This document shows, one piece after another, positions 23,275 to 34,600 of a stretch of DNA of 64,000 nucleotides. Origin of the DNA: Emmonsiellopsis sp. PD_33 (lineage: Eukaryota; Ascomycota; Eurotiomycetes; Onygenales; Ajellomycetaceae). Every line of letters starts with the position of its first letter. Positions within the stretch are counted from its first letter, which is position 1. The stretch covers positions 1 to 64,000 of the forward strand of contig JANTQF010000056.1 of NCBI GenBank assembly GCA_032988165.1, given 5' to 3'. The notes below the pieces were generated by a model. That model saw only the letters and a program-made list of their open reading frames with translations, had not been told where the DNA came from and did not search any database. A program made the translations under genes and the position numbers.

Positions 23275-26200
23275 ATCTTGTTGCAGTTAAGCTGCTTCTT
23301 GATTCTTTCTGCATTCCTCCTCTTCAATTTTTATCAACCTTCATAATGACTCTTTCGCTACGGTCTTGCCTTGGGAGAGCGCTTATTCGCGTACCCTGGT
23401 GATTTTTCTCCCGCTAATTTTTGCTCGATGATATCGCGACTCTATTTGCCATTCACGACTTGCTGGCGCAATTCTTCGATTCTAACAACCCTATTTAATG
23501 CTGTAATATAGTTTCATTTCGCTTCTCGCCCGGCTCGAGCTTTGACTCAAGTTTTTTTTAACGGCCGGAATTAAGATACCCCGTGAGGATTTTTCGGATG
23601 GCACAGGTTGGGGATCGCACCGGATTCAGAGGGGACATTTTGGATTTGATTTTGTTTTATGGCTTGACGATAGAGGCGCTCGTTTCTTTTTTCTTTCTTT
23701 TTTAATTATCTGGGGACGGACTGGTTTCATATCTTCGTTCACATTAACTCCCCTCGCTAGACCAGGGTCGATCGCTTCTATTGTTGAAATTTCTTTCCTA
23801 TGTTAGGTGGTGTGTCTTTTTTCATTGTTCTAATTTTTGCTGGTTTCCGTTGAGCTCTGTTTTTCCCTCTTACTGATACCACGGTATGGATTTATTGGCA
23901 TTTTACTGTTTGAGGTTGCGCGTTTTATTCTAATATGCCCTTGAATTTTTTTTAATCTTGTCTCGAACATTGAGAAATTGCATTGTTTCCGCCCCTTCTA
24001 TCTTCTCACAACCCTTTTTTCTCGATTCCAAGTCCTATTTTGAAATTTTTTTATATATCCCTTTTTCTCCACGCACCCCTGACCCTGTCAGTGCATGCAT
24101 GAACGATACTCGGGGTTATTTCCAAGTCGGTTTCCTCCGCAGGATGCTTACCCCTGTCCCCCGCAATATCGGTCTGCATGTTGTCGTCACTGCTTAACCC
24201 ACACACAACACTGTTACTCAAAGAAAGTGGCGGCGCATGACTTGCGGCATAGCCGAAAAATTATATCCTGCATTCTGTTCCCTACGTTGGATCCCTATTG
24301 TAGATCAATATTTTCTCCGCCTTTTGTTTTTTACTCCGTGCAGGGCATACCAAACTATTCCTGACTCCTGAGTGAGTACTCTTGTCCTGATCCACTTTTT
24401 GATTTCGCTTGATTCGAATATTCTTTCTATTACCCTCACTTACATACTCTATATTTATTGTTTAATTTCTACTGCTTTTTATTGGTAGATATTTCTTTAT
24501 TATTATTTTCTTCATATGACTTGCGTGCTCTTACTTCTTTCTTCCAAAAAACCACTGCTTGATGCATTTCTTTTCCTCACACTCGCAAAAAAATTTCCAG
24601 GGGCTAGTTGCCACTTTATTTTGACTTTAGCATCGTCTTCAAAAAACAACCCGATACCCCTTTTACATAGTTTAGTTTATCAAATATTGAAACAGACTTT
24701 TCTTGATCAATCAAGCAGTATATCTTCCATTCCAGGACTGCTGTAAAACAATGGGTTATTTTCTCATGTCAGTCACACTTTTGCTTTGAATCTTCATTCG
24801 TCCCAGCTCACCTGGCTACCTGCAAATTCCCTTTACAGAACTACTACTAGCTCACTACCAATTGATTGATTAATTCCGTATGCACGGCAGTTTGACTCCT
24901 ATATGGCCCTGTGGGGAGATATTCACTCCCTCGCAGACACGCATACATGCATACCTACCTAGGTAGCTACCTGCCTACTCACTTCCCTACCATCCAGTAA
25001 ATATCCAGAAAGAAAAAAGAAAAAAAAAAATCTCCATGAAGAATCCCATAAACGGGGGCCATTTAATCTATATACACACACACATACACTTACATATTCC
25101 CAGTCTCCGTTTCCAGCGGAGTTAGACCCGTTGGTCACGCATGGATTGATAGCTCAGCTAAATAGTACTTCCGACCTCCCCCTATCCATCAGATAAACTA
25201 GGTACGTATGTATGTATGCACATACCATACCCAGCTTCCCCTCGTCTCAATATCCAACCCCTGCTTGCCCCGCGAATGATGTATATAGCTGTACACGCGT
25301 CCCCCTTCCCCCCCCCTCCTTGCTCAGTGCCGAAAAGAAGCTTTTAGCTTTTATCTTTATCTGTAACGAGCTACCCCTGAGACACACACACACACAAGAC
25401 AAAAACGCACACGTAGAACTGAAAAATCTACGTGTAAGTTAGTTACCAAACAGAATAAAGTAAAGAAAAAAATAATAAATAAATGAAATCTATATTATTA
25501 CATCGACCATCCCCTGGTCAATGAATCCAGTAAAATTTCCCTCGAATGCCCGCTATCTGCACCGATCAACCCCTGTTTTTTGATATATATTGAAATTGAA
25601 AGAGCTGCATTCTTTTCAAAATTCTTCCCCCTATTCTTCATTCCTTCCATGATGCTTCTATGACCCGGCGATCTTCATCGTCATCGTCGATCGTTTGTTT
25701 TCTTCTTCTTCTTTTCACCCTAGACGATTTTCTCTATTTACATTTATGCGTGTATGTACCTAGTCTCTTCCCAGCCAACCCTCCCCCCCCCAGCGCGAGG
25801 GTTGTATTTAGCGAAAAAAACAACCTCCCTCGTTTGTCTACACGTAGAGGGAGAGCTAGGGCCCAGTGAATTCCCCTCCCTACCATATACTACCCGTCAC
25901 ACGCAGCCTTGCAAGGCGGAAAATTTGGTTCAGAGATGCATTAGTTACTATTCTAACTGACTATCAAATATAACCTAATATGTACACATGCAGGTACGTA
26001 TGTATGTACATGTTATATACACCGGTACACTTTTGCTGGGTCAGGACGACGATTAAGTAAATAGGGCATATATGGAGGTAAGGTTGGGGTAAGGCGAAGA
26101 TCTCCACTGTCCGTTTCGAGATCTGTTACAGATAGATGTATGTTGACGTGACGCGGCATCGGGATATTCGGGTAGCCGGTCCGTCGGCTTTCGGGGAGCT

Positions 26201-27287
26201 GGCTGGGCTGTTAACAGCTTGCTGGAGCTGGATATTTTCTGGGTTGATTGATGATCATTGGGATTTGGGGGGGATTTTGTTTGCGCATGTTGTATGTATG
26301 CTATGGGCGGATAAATGGATACCACTTATTGTTTGTCAGGCTTTAGATTTTTGCGGAATTGCTGTATTGGAAATTATCCCGCCCTCTCTGAATATTCTGC
26401 TTTGTTATTAGAATCGGCATAAATGATGTTTTATGTCTTAACTGCAGCTATGTAATAATAGCTTTGTCTGGATGGTAGGTTAGCTACTACATATCGGGAG
26501 TTAGACTAATTGAAAGCAAGCCATTGATGGAAAAGAACACAAGTAAAGTGACCATATACTGGTTCTATTGGAATTAAGGAGGGCCCACGGGTAGTTAATC
26601 CCAAATAATCTTTGTCGTCTCCCATTTCAATGCTCCTTTGCAATCAATACTCCTTGTGGAAATGTGCCGTAACTACCACAGCTTACAACAGCCATTTTGG
26701 TTGACCGACCCCCTTTTTTCCTTATGGATGTTATCGAAGATTCAAATTCCATCTACCTAACCAAGGTTATTGTTAAAACTTACTTTAAAATTGAAAGAGA
26801 AAAAAAAGCTACCCCCTTTTAAACTTCTACCCGTTCCCTAGATTTTTTGCTCCCCTCTCGGCCCGAACCATATTTAAGGTTTTACGGGATACCAAAACTT
26901 TAAAAAGCTCGGCAATTTCTCTTTTATTTGTTTATTCGGGATGCCCTATATGTCCAGAAATATAGCTCGACTTTCCCTCCTTGAATTCAGGAGTTATTGG
27001 TGGGCAGATAAGTTACTTCTGCCTAGGGATGGTTGGTGTTTGGTTGGGACTTCCGCGGGGAGATGGTTATTTTTTGCTACTACAGGAATGGGCAGTTTAT
27101 GCTTCAGGTGGCTTGAAAATTGGAGGTAGTTGGGTGTTTTGATATGAGAAGTAAGGCTATATCAATTGATGTTTAGCAGTATGCCTACGCTATCTAATAT
27201 CCATGCTTTAACTTGTGGCAAGGAAACATGAACGAACAAATGGAACAAATGATTCCAATACAGAGAACTGGAACTAGATACTCCAAT
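23275..27287. other. Non-coding region downstream of the C2H2 gene
   Basis: About 4 kb without a convincing gene. The first kilobase is T- and pyrimidine-rich and probably holds the 3' untranslated region. Simple sequences: ACCT/CATAC runs near 24,945-24,975, CA repeats near 25,075 and 25,382-25,396, and GTATGTATG runs at 25,203-25,230 and 25,990-26,010. The FAD-protein 3' end lies just right of the boundary. Confidence 0.45.
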
Positions 27288-28856
27288 TTACAGCTTCGAT
27301 GGAGTGGAAGCTGCTAATTTCGCCGCCGCTGCTCCAGCCCTTCGTCCAAAGACGGCTCCTGAAGTCAATCCACTTCCACCAGGATAATTCCCATAGAATA
27401 ATCCGCCTAGCATCTCGCCAACGCAATAAAGCCCGGGTACCTCGCGGTTGGAAAAAGAGGAAATAACGCCAGCCGTTTCGGGGTTGACTGCAAGTCCACC
27501 AAAGGTAAATGTGACGCCGCAGGACACCTTGACGGCCAGGAAAGGGCCCTGGTCAATCGGTAAGGCCCAATTCGATTTCGCAAGATCTAGTTTGGAAGTG
27601 CTTGATTGTGTGGACAGGCCATCTTTGATAGCCGGATTCCATTTTACATTCGGATTCTCCTTTCTGTGCTGATAAACTGCATTGTTGAAGTCTGTGAGGG
27701 TCTGGACGAACTTGTCTTTATCATGAAGACCGTGCTGGGCGCATTTTTCTGCTAGTTCGGCTATCGAATTTGCAGGGATGTGCTGAACGATCTCTTTGCG
27801 GTACTCTTCGTCGCGGAGCCAGGGGATGGTTCTCTGGTCCCATATTTGGAAAACCGCATGGTCTGGCTGCGCGAGGATGGCCTTACCAAATCGAGCATAT
27901 GTGAAGTTTCGCATGTCGACGCCTTCGTCCACAAAGCGTTCGCCGTTCGTGTTGATCATGACACCGAGGGGGTAGCCGGATTTGGTGAATTCGTTGGATA
28001 TCTCCCGGTCGCCCGAGTTGGCGGGAGCATTGGCGTCCCATGCCACTGAATGGCATCCAGACCAGTTCCCTGCTTGTTTGGCAGAGGCGTCTCGTATGGC
28101 CATCTCCAGACAGTCTCCGACGTTGTAAGGCGTACCACGCACCAATGCCATGTCCCACCCAGGTCCAAGGTATTCTGCTCTCATGCGCGGGTTGGCTTCG
28201 AATCCACCAGCTGCGAGAATAACTGCTTTGGTTTTGATCACTCTCTCCTCCCCTCCGTGCTCGACAAGCAGGCCACAGATGACCCCTGTGGCAGGGTCCT
28301 TAATCAACTTTTTGGCAGCTGTGGAGTATAGAACGGTAACTCCGTGACGACGAGCTGCGTTTTGATGATCTTGAATAAGGCCCTTGCCACCATCCTCCGT
28401 TTTCAAAGACATCCCGCCCCAGAACTTGTACCGGCCGTCCACCTTATACGCCTGACGGTTGAACGACAGCTGGAATCTGATCCCATTGCGTGCCAGCCAT
28501 TTTACAGCAGAATTAGAATCTTGTACCAATATCCGGCTAAGCTGCGGATCACTCCTTCCTGCAGTTATACGGGTCATATCATTGGAGAAGTCTTTCGGGG
28601 TGTAGGGTTCCATGTCGATGATCTTTGCGGTTTCATCGTCCACGTTATTCACGATCGGGAGAAGGTCTTGGAGGCCGTGATAGACGGTTCGAAATGCGCC
28701 GGCGGTAAAGTATGAGTTGCCCCCAGCCCATTCCTCGGGACATTTATCGATTAGGACCACTCGCTTTGCTCCTGATTGTGCTGCTGATACTGCAGCTGAG
28801 AAACCCGCATTGCCGCTGCCGGCAACCAGCACGTCGCATTCCGAGGGAAGGGCCAT
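27288..28856 (-). CDS. FAD-dependent fumarate-reductase-like dehydrogenase (peroxisomal)
   Basis: Intronless gene for 522 residues. The N-terminus has a dinucleotide-binding fold with G13-x-G15-x-x-G18, then an acidic-basic V-L-I-D-K strand end. The body is that of the fumarate reductase/succinate dehydrogenase flavoprotein family, with the capping-domain motif A-G-R-S-D and the C-terminal FAD motif Y-P-G-G-S-G-L-T-S-G-A. Closest known relatives are tricarballylate dehydrogenase (TcuA/CobZ type) and fungal 'FAD-binding dehydrogenases'; the substrate is not known. The last three residues are Ser-Lys-Leu, a textbook type-1 peroxisomal signal, so import into peroxisomes is expected. It is divergent from the semialdehyde dehydrogenase gene at 29,595; a CCAAT box at 28,921 is 65 nt upstream of the ATG. 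Shared regulation with that neighbour is only inferred. Confidence 0.9.
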   Translation of the reverse strand: MALPSECDVLVAGSGNAGFSAAVSAAQSGAKRVVLIDKCPEEWAGGNSYFTAGAFRTVYHGLQDLLPIVNNVDDETAKIIDMEPYTPKDFSNDMTRITAGRSDPQLSRILVQDSNSAVKWLARNGIRFQLSFNRQAYKVDGRYKFWGGMSLKTEDGGKGLIQDHQNAARRHGVTVLYSTAAKKLIKDPATGVICGLLVEHGGEERVIKTKAVILAAGGFEANPRMRAEYLGPGWDMALVRGTPYNVGDCLEMAIRDASAKQAGNWSGCHSVAWDANAPANSGDREISNEFTKSGYPLGVMINTNGERFVDEGVDMRNFTYARFGKAILAQPDHAVFQIWDQRTIPWLRDEEYRKEIVQHIPANSIAELAEKCAQHGLHDKDKFVQTLTDFNNAVYQHRKENPNVKWNPAIKDGLSTQSSTSKLDLAKSNWALPIDQGPFLAVKVSCGVTFTFGGLAVNPETAGVISSFSNREVPGLYCVGEMLGGLFYGNYPGGSGLTSGAVFGRRAGAAAAKLAASTPSKL

Positions 28857-29594
28857 CGCTGAAGTTTAAGGCGTGTAATATCCAGTTGTATGGGAGGTGA
28901 AAAAATTAGCAAAATGGTGGCCAATCAGATGGGAAGATCAGAAGGACGAAGGTTTGGGGGAGGTATGAAGAAATATAAGAATATTTTCCAGTAAAGCTTC
29001 CTCCGAGTTAGCCAGTAGCTAGTCCTCTAGAGAGGCAGCTATGTCACTGCGCTTGGCATCAGTCGATATATTTTCTCATAGATCCGATGAGTGCGGAATT
29101 ATGTACGGAGTATGAACAAGCTGCCTAGGCTGGATATCTCGACCTTTGCCGGATATTGATTCCGCCGTGTTGGACTCCACGCAAGGAGACATCTGTCCCG
29201 TGAACTGCCACCCTACCTGGAATGTCTCTCGAAACAGCTGCCAGTATGGTTGCGTGGAGTCAACGCGGAGGCTTCGCTGCACTCATCCTCCTACTAGATC
29301 TCAGGAAGCGGAGGTTGATGGCCAGCGCTAACCAACGGAGAGTTTGTCTCCGCCTCCGAAGAAGTTTGAACTGCAACCTCATCCTAGAAAGCTAAAAGAT
29401 GGCCGCGGCAATTCGGGGTGGGACGAGGGGAATGGTTTGTCACCGGTTTGCTGGATAGGATGGGGTTGTTCGGAGAGGGGATGTCCTTTGCGGGGGACTG
29501 TTCGCTTTGGATAAATACAACGAGCTTGGTTGATGGATGGCCAATAAATACCAGCTTCCCAAGTTCAATTCGATAGAGTTATCGAGTCGTCAAA
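28857..29594. promoter_or_regulatory. Divergent promoter region (flavoprotein / SSADH)
   Basis: 738 bp between the two ATGs. On the plus side there are TATA-like ATAAATA elements at 29,511 and 29,544, the first 78 nt before the dehydrogenase ATG. On the minus side a CCAAT box lies at 28,921. No open frame of interest. Confidence 0.5.
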
Positions 29595-31335
29595 ATGGCC
29601 GAAGTTCTGCTAAAAAAGATTCCGTATACTGTGAGTATCTTTCAATATATCATATCTACTAGTAGTTTTGTGAAGGCATTTTTTACTGACCTCCATCTGC
29701 ATCCATCAACAGTTCAAGGACCCGTCGTTATTAGACAACCGGGCATTTATCGGTGGGAATTGGGTGAATGCTGCAGACTCCAAAACATTCCCGGTGTATG
29801 GTGAGTTTTGAGGATAATAGCAAGTCAAAGGTCTATACACTGACCCGCGCCATATAGATCCCGAGGACAACCAGGAGATTTGCCAGGTCGCAGACCTTTC
29901 TCGCCAGGACGTCCAAGCTGCGATCAAAGCCGCAGATGAAGCCTTCAGAACCTTCAAGAAATCACCCCACCGCGAACGAAGATGGCTGATGCGCAGGTGG
30001 GCTGATCTGATCCGAGCCAACAAGGAAGATCTTGCAGCCATTTGCACGCTGGAACTGGGCAAGCCCATCACCGAATCCTTCGTGACTGTCAAGTATGGCA
30101 CCGATTTCCTCGACTGGTTTGAATGTGAGATCGAGCGTGTATATGGCGAGACAATCCCCGCTGCCAGACAGAACAATCGCATTTTCACCATCAAGGAACC
30201 CCAGGGCGTCGTGGCTGCTATTACGCCCTGGAACTCTCCGATCGCAATGGTAACTAGGAAGGTCGGCGCAGCTATTGCAGCCGGAAACACTGTTGTCTGC
30301 AAGCCTGCCCCTGAGACACCACTTTGCGCTATCGCCGTTGCAAAATTATTTGAGCGTGCGGGAGGTCCTCCTGGTGTTTTGAACATCGTACCCTGCGGCA
30401 CGACGAATACAGCAGAGATAGGCGCGGAACTGTGCTCGAACAGATTGGTCCGACATCTTAGCTTCACTGGGTCGACTGCCGTGGGCAAATATCTCAATGC
30501 AGAATGCGCGAAATCACTGAAGAAAACGAGCATGGAGCTTGGTGGAAATGCCCCCTTTATCGTTTTTGAGGATGCAAATATCCAGCAAGCTGTGGATGGT
30601 TAGTCGATATACCCTCGAACCGCCTTGAGGGATAAAATGCCCACACCGGCTCTTTTCTATTTCCTCATGCTAACTAACACGCGCTTCGATGATATACTAG
30701 GCCTCATATCCTCCAAGTTCCGTTCATCAGGCCAAACCTGCGTCTGCGCAAACAGAATCTTCATCCAATCCTCCATCCTCCCCACCTTCACGGCCGCCCT
30801 CCAAACCCGCCTATCAGAAACCTTCCACTACGGCTCAGTCTGGGATCCCAAAGTAAACTACGGCCCGCTCTACTCTGCCAAAGCCTTGGAGAAAATCGCC
30901 AGCCAAACGAAGGAAGCCCTATCAAAGGGCGGCCAGCTGGTAGGTGAAGATGTCTCAGTAGTCCAGGCCCGCTATGGCCCGAATTTCTACCCGCCCACTA
31001 TCATCACAAATGCTACGACGGAAATGCAGTTTATGAAAGAGGAGACGTTTGGCCCGCTGGCGTTCTTGGTCCCGTTTGAGACGGAGGAGGAGGTTATCAA
31101 GCTGGCGAATGACACGGATGCGGGGCTTGCGTCGTATTTTTATACGGAGGATATTTCGAGGTTGTGGAGGGTGAGCGAAGCGTTGGAATCGGGCATGGTT
31201 GGGGTGCGGGTTGGTTTGGTGAGTGCTTGCGAGCAACCGTTTGGAGGGGTTAAGGAGAGTGGAATGGGTAGGGAAGGGGGGAGTGGGGCGTTGGATGAGT
31301 ATTTGAATGTGAAGAGTATCACGGTTGGATTGTGA
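29595..31335 (+). CDS. Succinate-semialdehyde dehydrogenase (NAD(P)+), aldehyde dehydrogenase family
   Basis: Oxidises succinate semialdehyde to succinate, the last step of the GABA shunt, if the family assignment is right. Four exons: 29595-29630, 29713-29800, 29858-30598 and 30701-31335, giving 499 residues. All three introns have GT(G/T)AGT donors and CTAAC/CTGAC-type branch sites. Catalytic landmarks fall at the classical family numbering: Glu268 in M-E-L-G-G-N-A-P and Cys302 in S-S-G-Q-T-C-V-C-A-N-R; the C-V-C-A-N pattern is typical of SSADH. The cofactor motif F-T-G-S-T-A-V-G-K precedes them, and W-N-S-P-I-A-M and K-P-A-P-E-T-P are also present. No N-terminal mitochondrial presequence is evident, suggesting a cytosolic enzyme. 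The tail I-T-V-G-L is not a peroxisomal signal. Other semialdehyde substrates cannot be excluded. It converges tail-to-tail with SF3B1 (308-bp gap). Confidence 0.92.
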
Positions 31336-31643
31336 GTGTGATCGATCACTAGGAAGTTATTTAGGACATTGAGTAAATTGGTAGATATCAAATTTTCCCC
31401 TTAGAAGAATTTATACTTTTCGCAAGAAGTCATTATTTAGAGATACAAGGAAGAACCCGGGTAATAAATGCATCGTCAAAACGCCAGACGCAGAGTGATA
31501 AACTAAGGAACCTAGATCGAAACGAGCGCGAAAAAAGCCAAAGCACCAGGAAGAAAATAACAAGTTAGAATGGAGGCGAATATCAAATTACAGGGCTAAA
31601 AGTGAAAAAGGGAAACGATGTAGTTGAAACAAGGCTATTAAAA
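31336..31643. other. Convergent intergenic region
   Basis: 308 bp between the 3' ends of the SSADH and SF3B1 genes. It presumably holds both poly(A) sites. Nothing else seen. Confidence 0.4.
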
Positions 31644-34600
31644 TCAAATAATAATGGACAACTCATGCCTCGCGAGGCCTTCATCCTCAAGGTTCGGATA
31701 ATAAGGAACCATCGCATCCGCTCCCTGCACGTAAGCATCGTTGTAAAGTCTCCAATATGGCTGGCGTACTTTTCGAGCAGGGTGGAATAGGCCAGCCCAA
31801 ACATAATTCATAACGATTCCTGTACCGACGGCCATGCGAACGGCCTCAATTGCCTCGATAATCCGGTCAATAACGTGAGGACTGGTTTCGAAGAGGTTTG
31901 GATATAGCAGATTGAGAAGATGAAGCATGGCGTCTTCACACCCAAGACCAACAACGCCGAGGGCAATGTGTTTTACCACACTGGCCGCTGTCTGTCGGTG
32001 TACTTGGTCACGGTCGATCAATGCGTCTTCAAGAAGTGGTGTTACAGCGTATACATAGTCTTTTGCCATTTCACCAATATATTCGAAAAGGAACGACATC
32101 GCTTTCAGGACGCCGTTTTGGACGTTCAGTTCCGGAACGCGGTACTCATTCATAAGGGCGGGAAGGACTGTAAAAGGAGCGCAAGTTTCGGCCACGATAC
32201 CGATCGCAACAGCAGTACAGACACGGGACTGACGCTCTTGGACACGAAGGTTGTTGAGAAGAGTTGCAAGGACGTCTTGGGGACCGATTGCTTTCGCAAT
32301 GAAGCCGAAAGTGTTGTTTGCCGCCCGTCGGATGCCCTTTTTATGGGCTTTCAGCATATCAAGAAGCTCGAAGCAGATTCGCATCCACTCTCTGGCGTTA
32401 ACGGATTCAGGACCCCGATCCGCAATACGACCAACCAGGTCTATTGTGTTCTCCTGTACCTTCTCATGCCGGTTTCGCAAAATGGGCGTGAGGCGGGGAA
32501 GGAGATCTCGAATAGGCGGTTGCATTTGGTTGATACCAACAACAGTAACAATTGATCGCAGCGCTCCTAGAATGGACCCTAGAACCTCTGGGTACTCTTC
32601 ACCAAGGTATTCGTAAAGGACGATACCCAGCTTGCCCATCAAAGCATCCTCGCCACACTGCTTCATAACCATAGCAATACGGGAGATAAGATCGGCGGCC
32701 TGCTGACGTACCGTGGCTGACTTGTTGTTTAAGCGCCAGAGGATTGTGCTGACGATTTGAGGTAGATATGGCTTGCAACGAGTCCCGAGAGCATTAACAA
32801 CCGTACCGAAACCGTTCAAAATCACGATGTCTTCGATGCTTTGTTCTTGGAAGGCAAACAAGACACCATCAATAAGTCTCTCCTCTAGCCTTTCATTGAT
32901 ATCTGCGGCGCCAAGAGAAGCAATGACCTTTTCCACTGTTTCAACGGTCATTTTTCTATACGCCTCGCTTTCATCCTTCAAATTGTTGACAATCTTTTCC
33001 ACGATTTCGCCCACTCCCACCTTTTGTCCCAAATCAACGGTCGTCTCGACGACCTGTCGATAGTTTCTTTTGTCGAGGGCCATACGCCGAACCCAGAAAC
33101 ATTTGAAAAAATCGGTTAGAACGTGCTCCTTTAGATAGGCAGCGGTGACACCGTCTGTCCCTGCGCATTGAGATACGACCTTTAGAACGACCTTCTTCAT
33201 TTCTTCATCAGGTGACGAGAATTCTCGGAGAAGAATTTCCATAATCTGGCTCGTGAAGTAGTTCGCGCTCTCTTCATCCATGAGGGGGATGATATAGCCA
33301 ACAGCCTTGAGAAAACCAGCGAGACCTTTGCCACGTTGCTTTCTAGCACCTGTCCAAAGAGGGCCCAAGATTTCTTGGAAGCTCTCAATACCATACGGGT
33401 TAGCGGCTTCCGCAAGAGCAGCAATTGCCAAACTGGTTACAGTTCGAACTTTGGCTTGTTCATCGCTGAGGTTGTCCCCGATGCAGTCCACCAAACCCTG
33501 CAAATGAGGCAAGATTGCGCATCCCATGAGAATTGGGATCTGTTGAACAATTTTAACGCCGGTATGCCTTGCCTGCCAGGACTTTTTGCTACGGCACACG
33601 GCCCTTAAGAAAGGGAGAAGAGCGGGTATTCCAAGAGCAGAAGCAACAACAGCAAAGGCTCTTGCGGTGGTGTTCCGTACGTATTCATCGACATGATCAA
33701 TATCCGGGCGCATGGTACTGATCATGTGTGCAAGACCGGCAGCCTTACTAAGGTTAGAGATAATTTCCCGGCCCTCCACGCGAGCATAGTAATCCTGATC
33801 GATAAGAAGTGGTTCAATGACGACAAGGATTTTGTGAACATATGGCCGAACAAGGTCGTCGAGTTTGTATAAAACGCGGTCAATCACTTTAACTAGCAAG
33901 TGTCGTTCCTGATCCTCCAGCGTCTTCTCCATGAGCAATGGAAGAATTTGGTTAAAGAGAGGTCCTGCACCAAATTGACGGGCGTTATCTGTGAGCTGCC
34001 GAAGAGCCGTCTTCCTCATTGGGGGGGTGCCGTTCTTGACCTTTAAGAGCAACCTCATGATTTTCCGCTCCTTCAGCTCTTCAACAGACATAACGTTCTC
34101 GTCCGCCCCATCAACAAGCTTGCCGAAGTATGCCATATCCTCCGCTTTGAAAAACTGCAAATCCCCAACGCCAGGAATGTCTGTCGGAAGCTGTTTTCCC
34201 ATCGCGCGAGCATTCTCAGGCTCCTGCATCATGAAACCTCCAAAACCGCTTGCGCTCGGCATTGGTGCTGGCGTGCTCATTAGTTTACGAGCTGGTGTTC
34301 GAATAGGAGCATAACCGGGGGGAGGTTCAAGAATTTTATATCCTTCAGAAGGAAGCATCAAATCCAACTCTTCATCGGATAAAGGTGCGTTTCGGCTTGA
34401 GATGTCTGTTCCGAATGCGGGAGGGGCCATCGGTGCAGACGCCTGAGATGGATGCATTGGGGTTGCAAGCCCTTCGTTACCCACCGGCGTTGCTGCTACA
34501 AGAGACGGAGCCTGGTCCCATCTTGACCGTCGTTTTGGTGCCTCTTCTGGAGCGCCGGGAGCGGGTGTTTGATCCCATCTTGATCGCTTGGGCTTTGCTT

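Noticed and set aside
29706..30533. 275-codon minus-strand frame
   Set aside because: Shadow of SSADH exons 2-3, crossing their introns without regard to splice sites.
31920..32555. 211-codon plus-strand frame
   Set aside because: Antisense to the conserved HEAT repeats of SF3B1.
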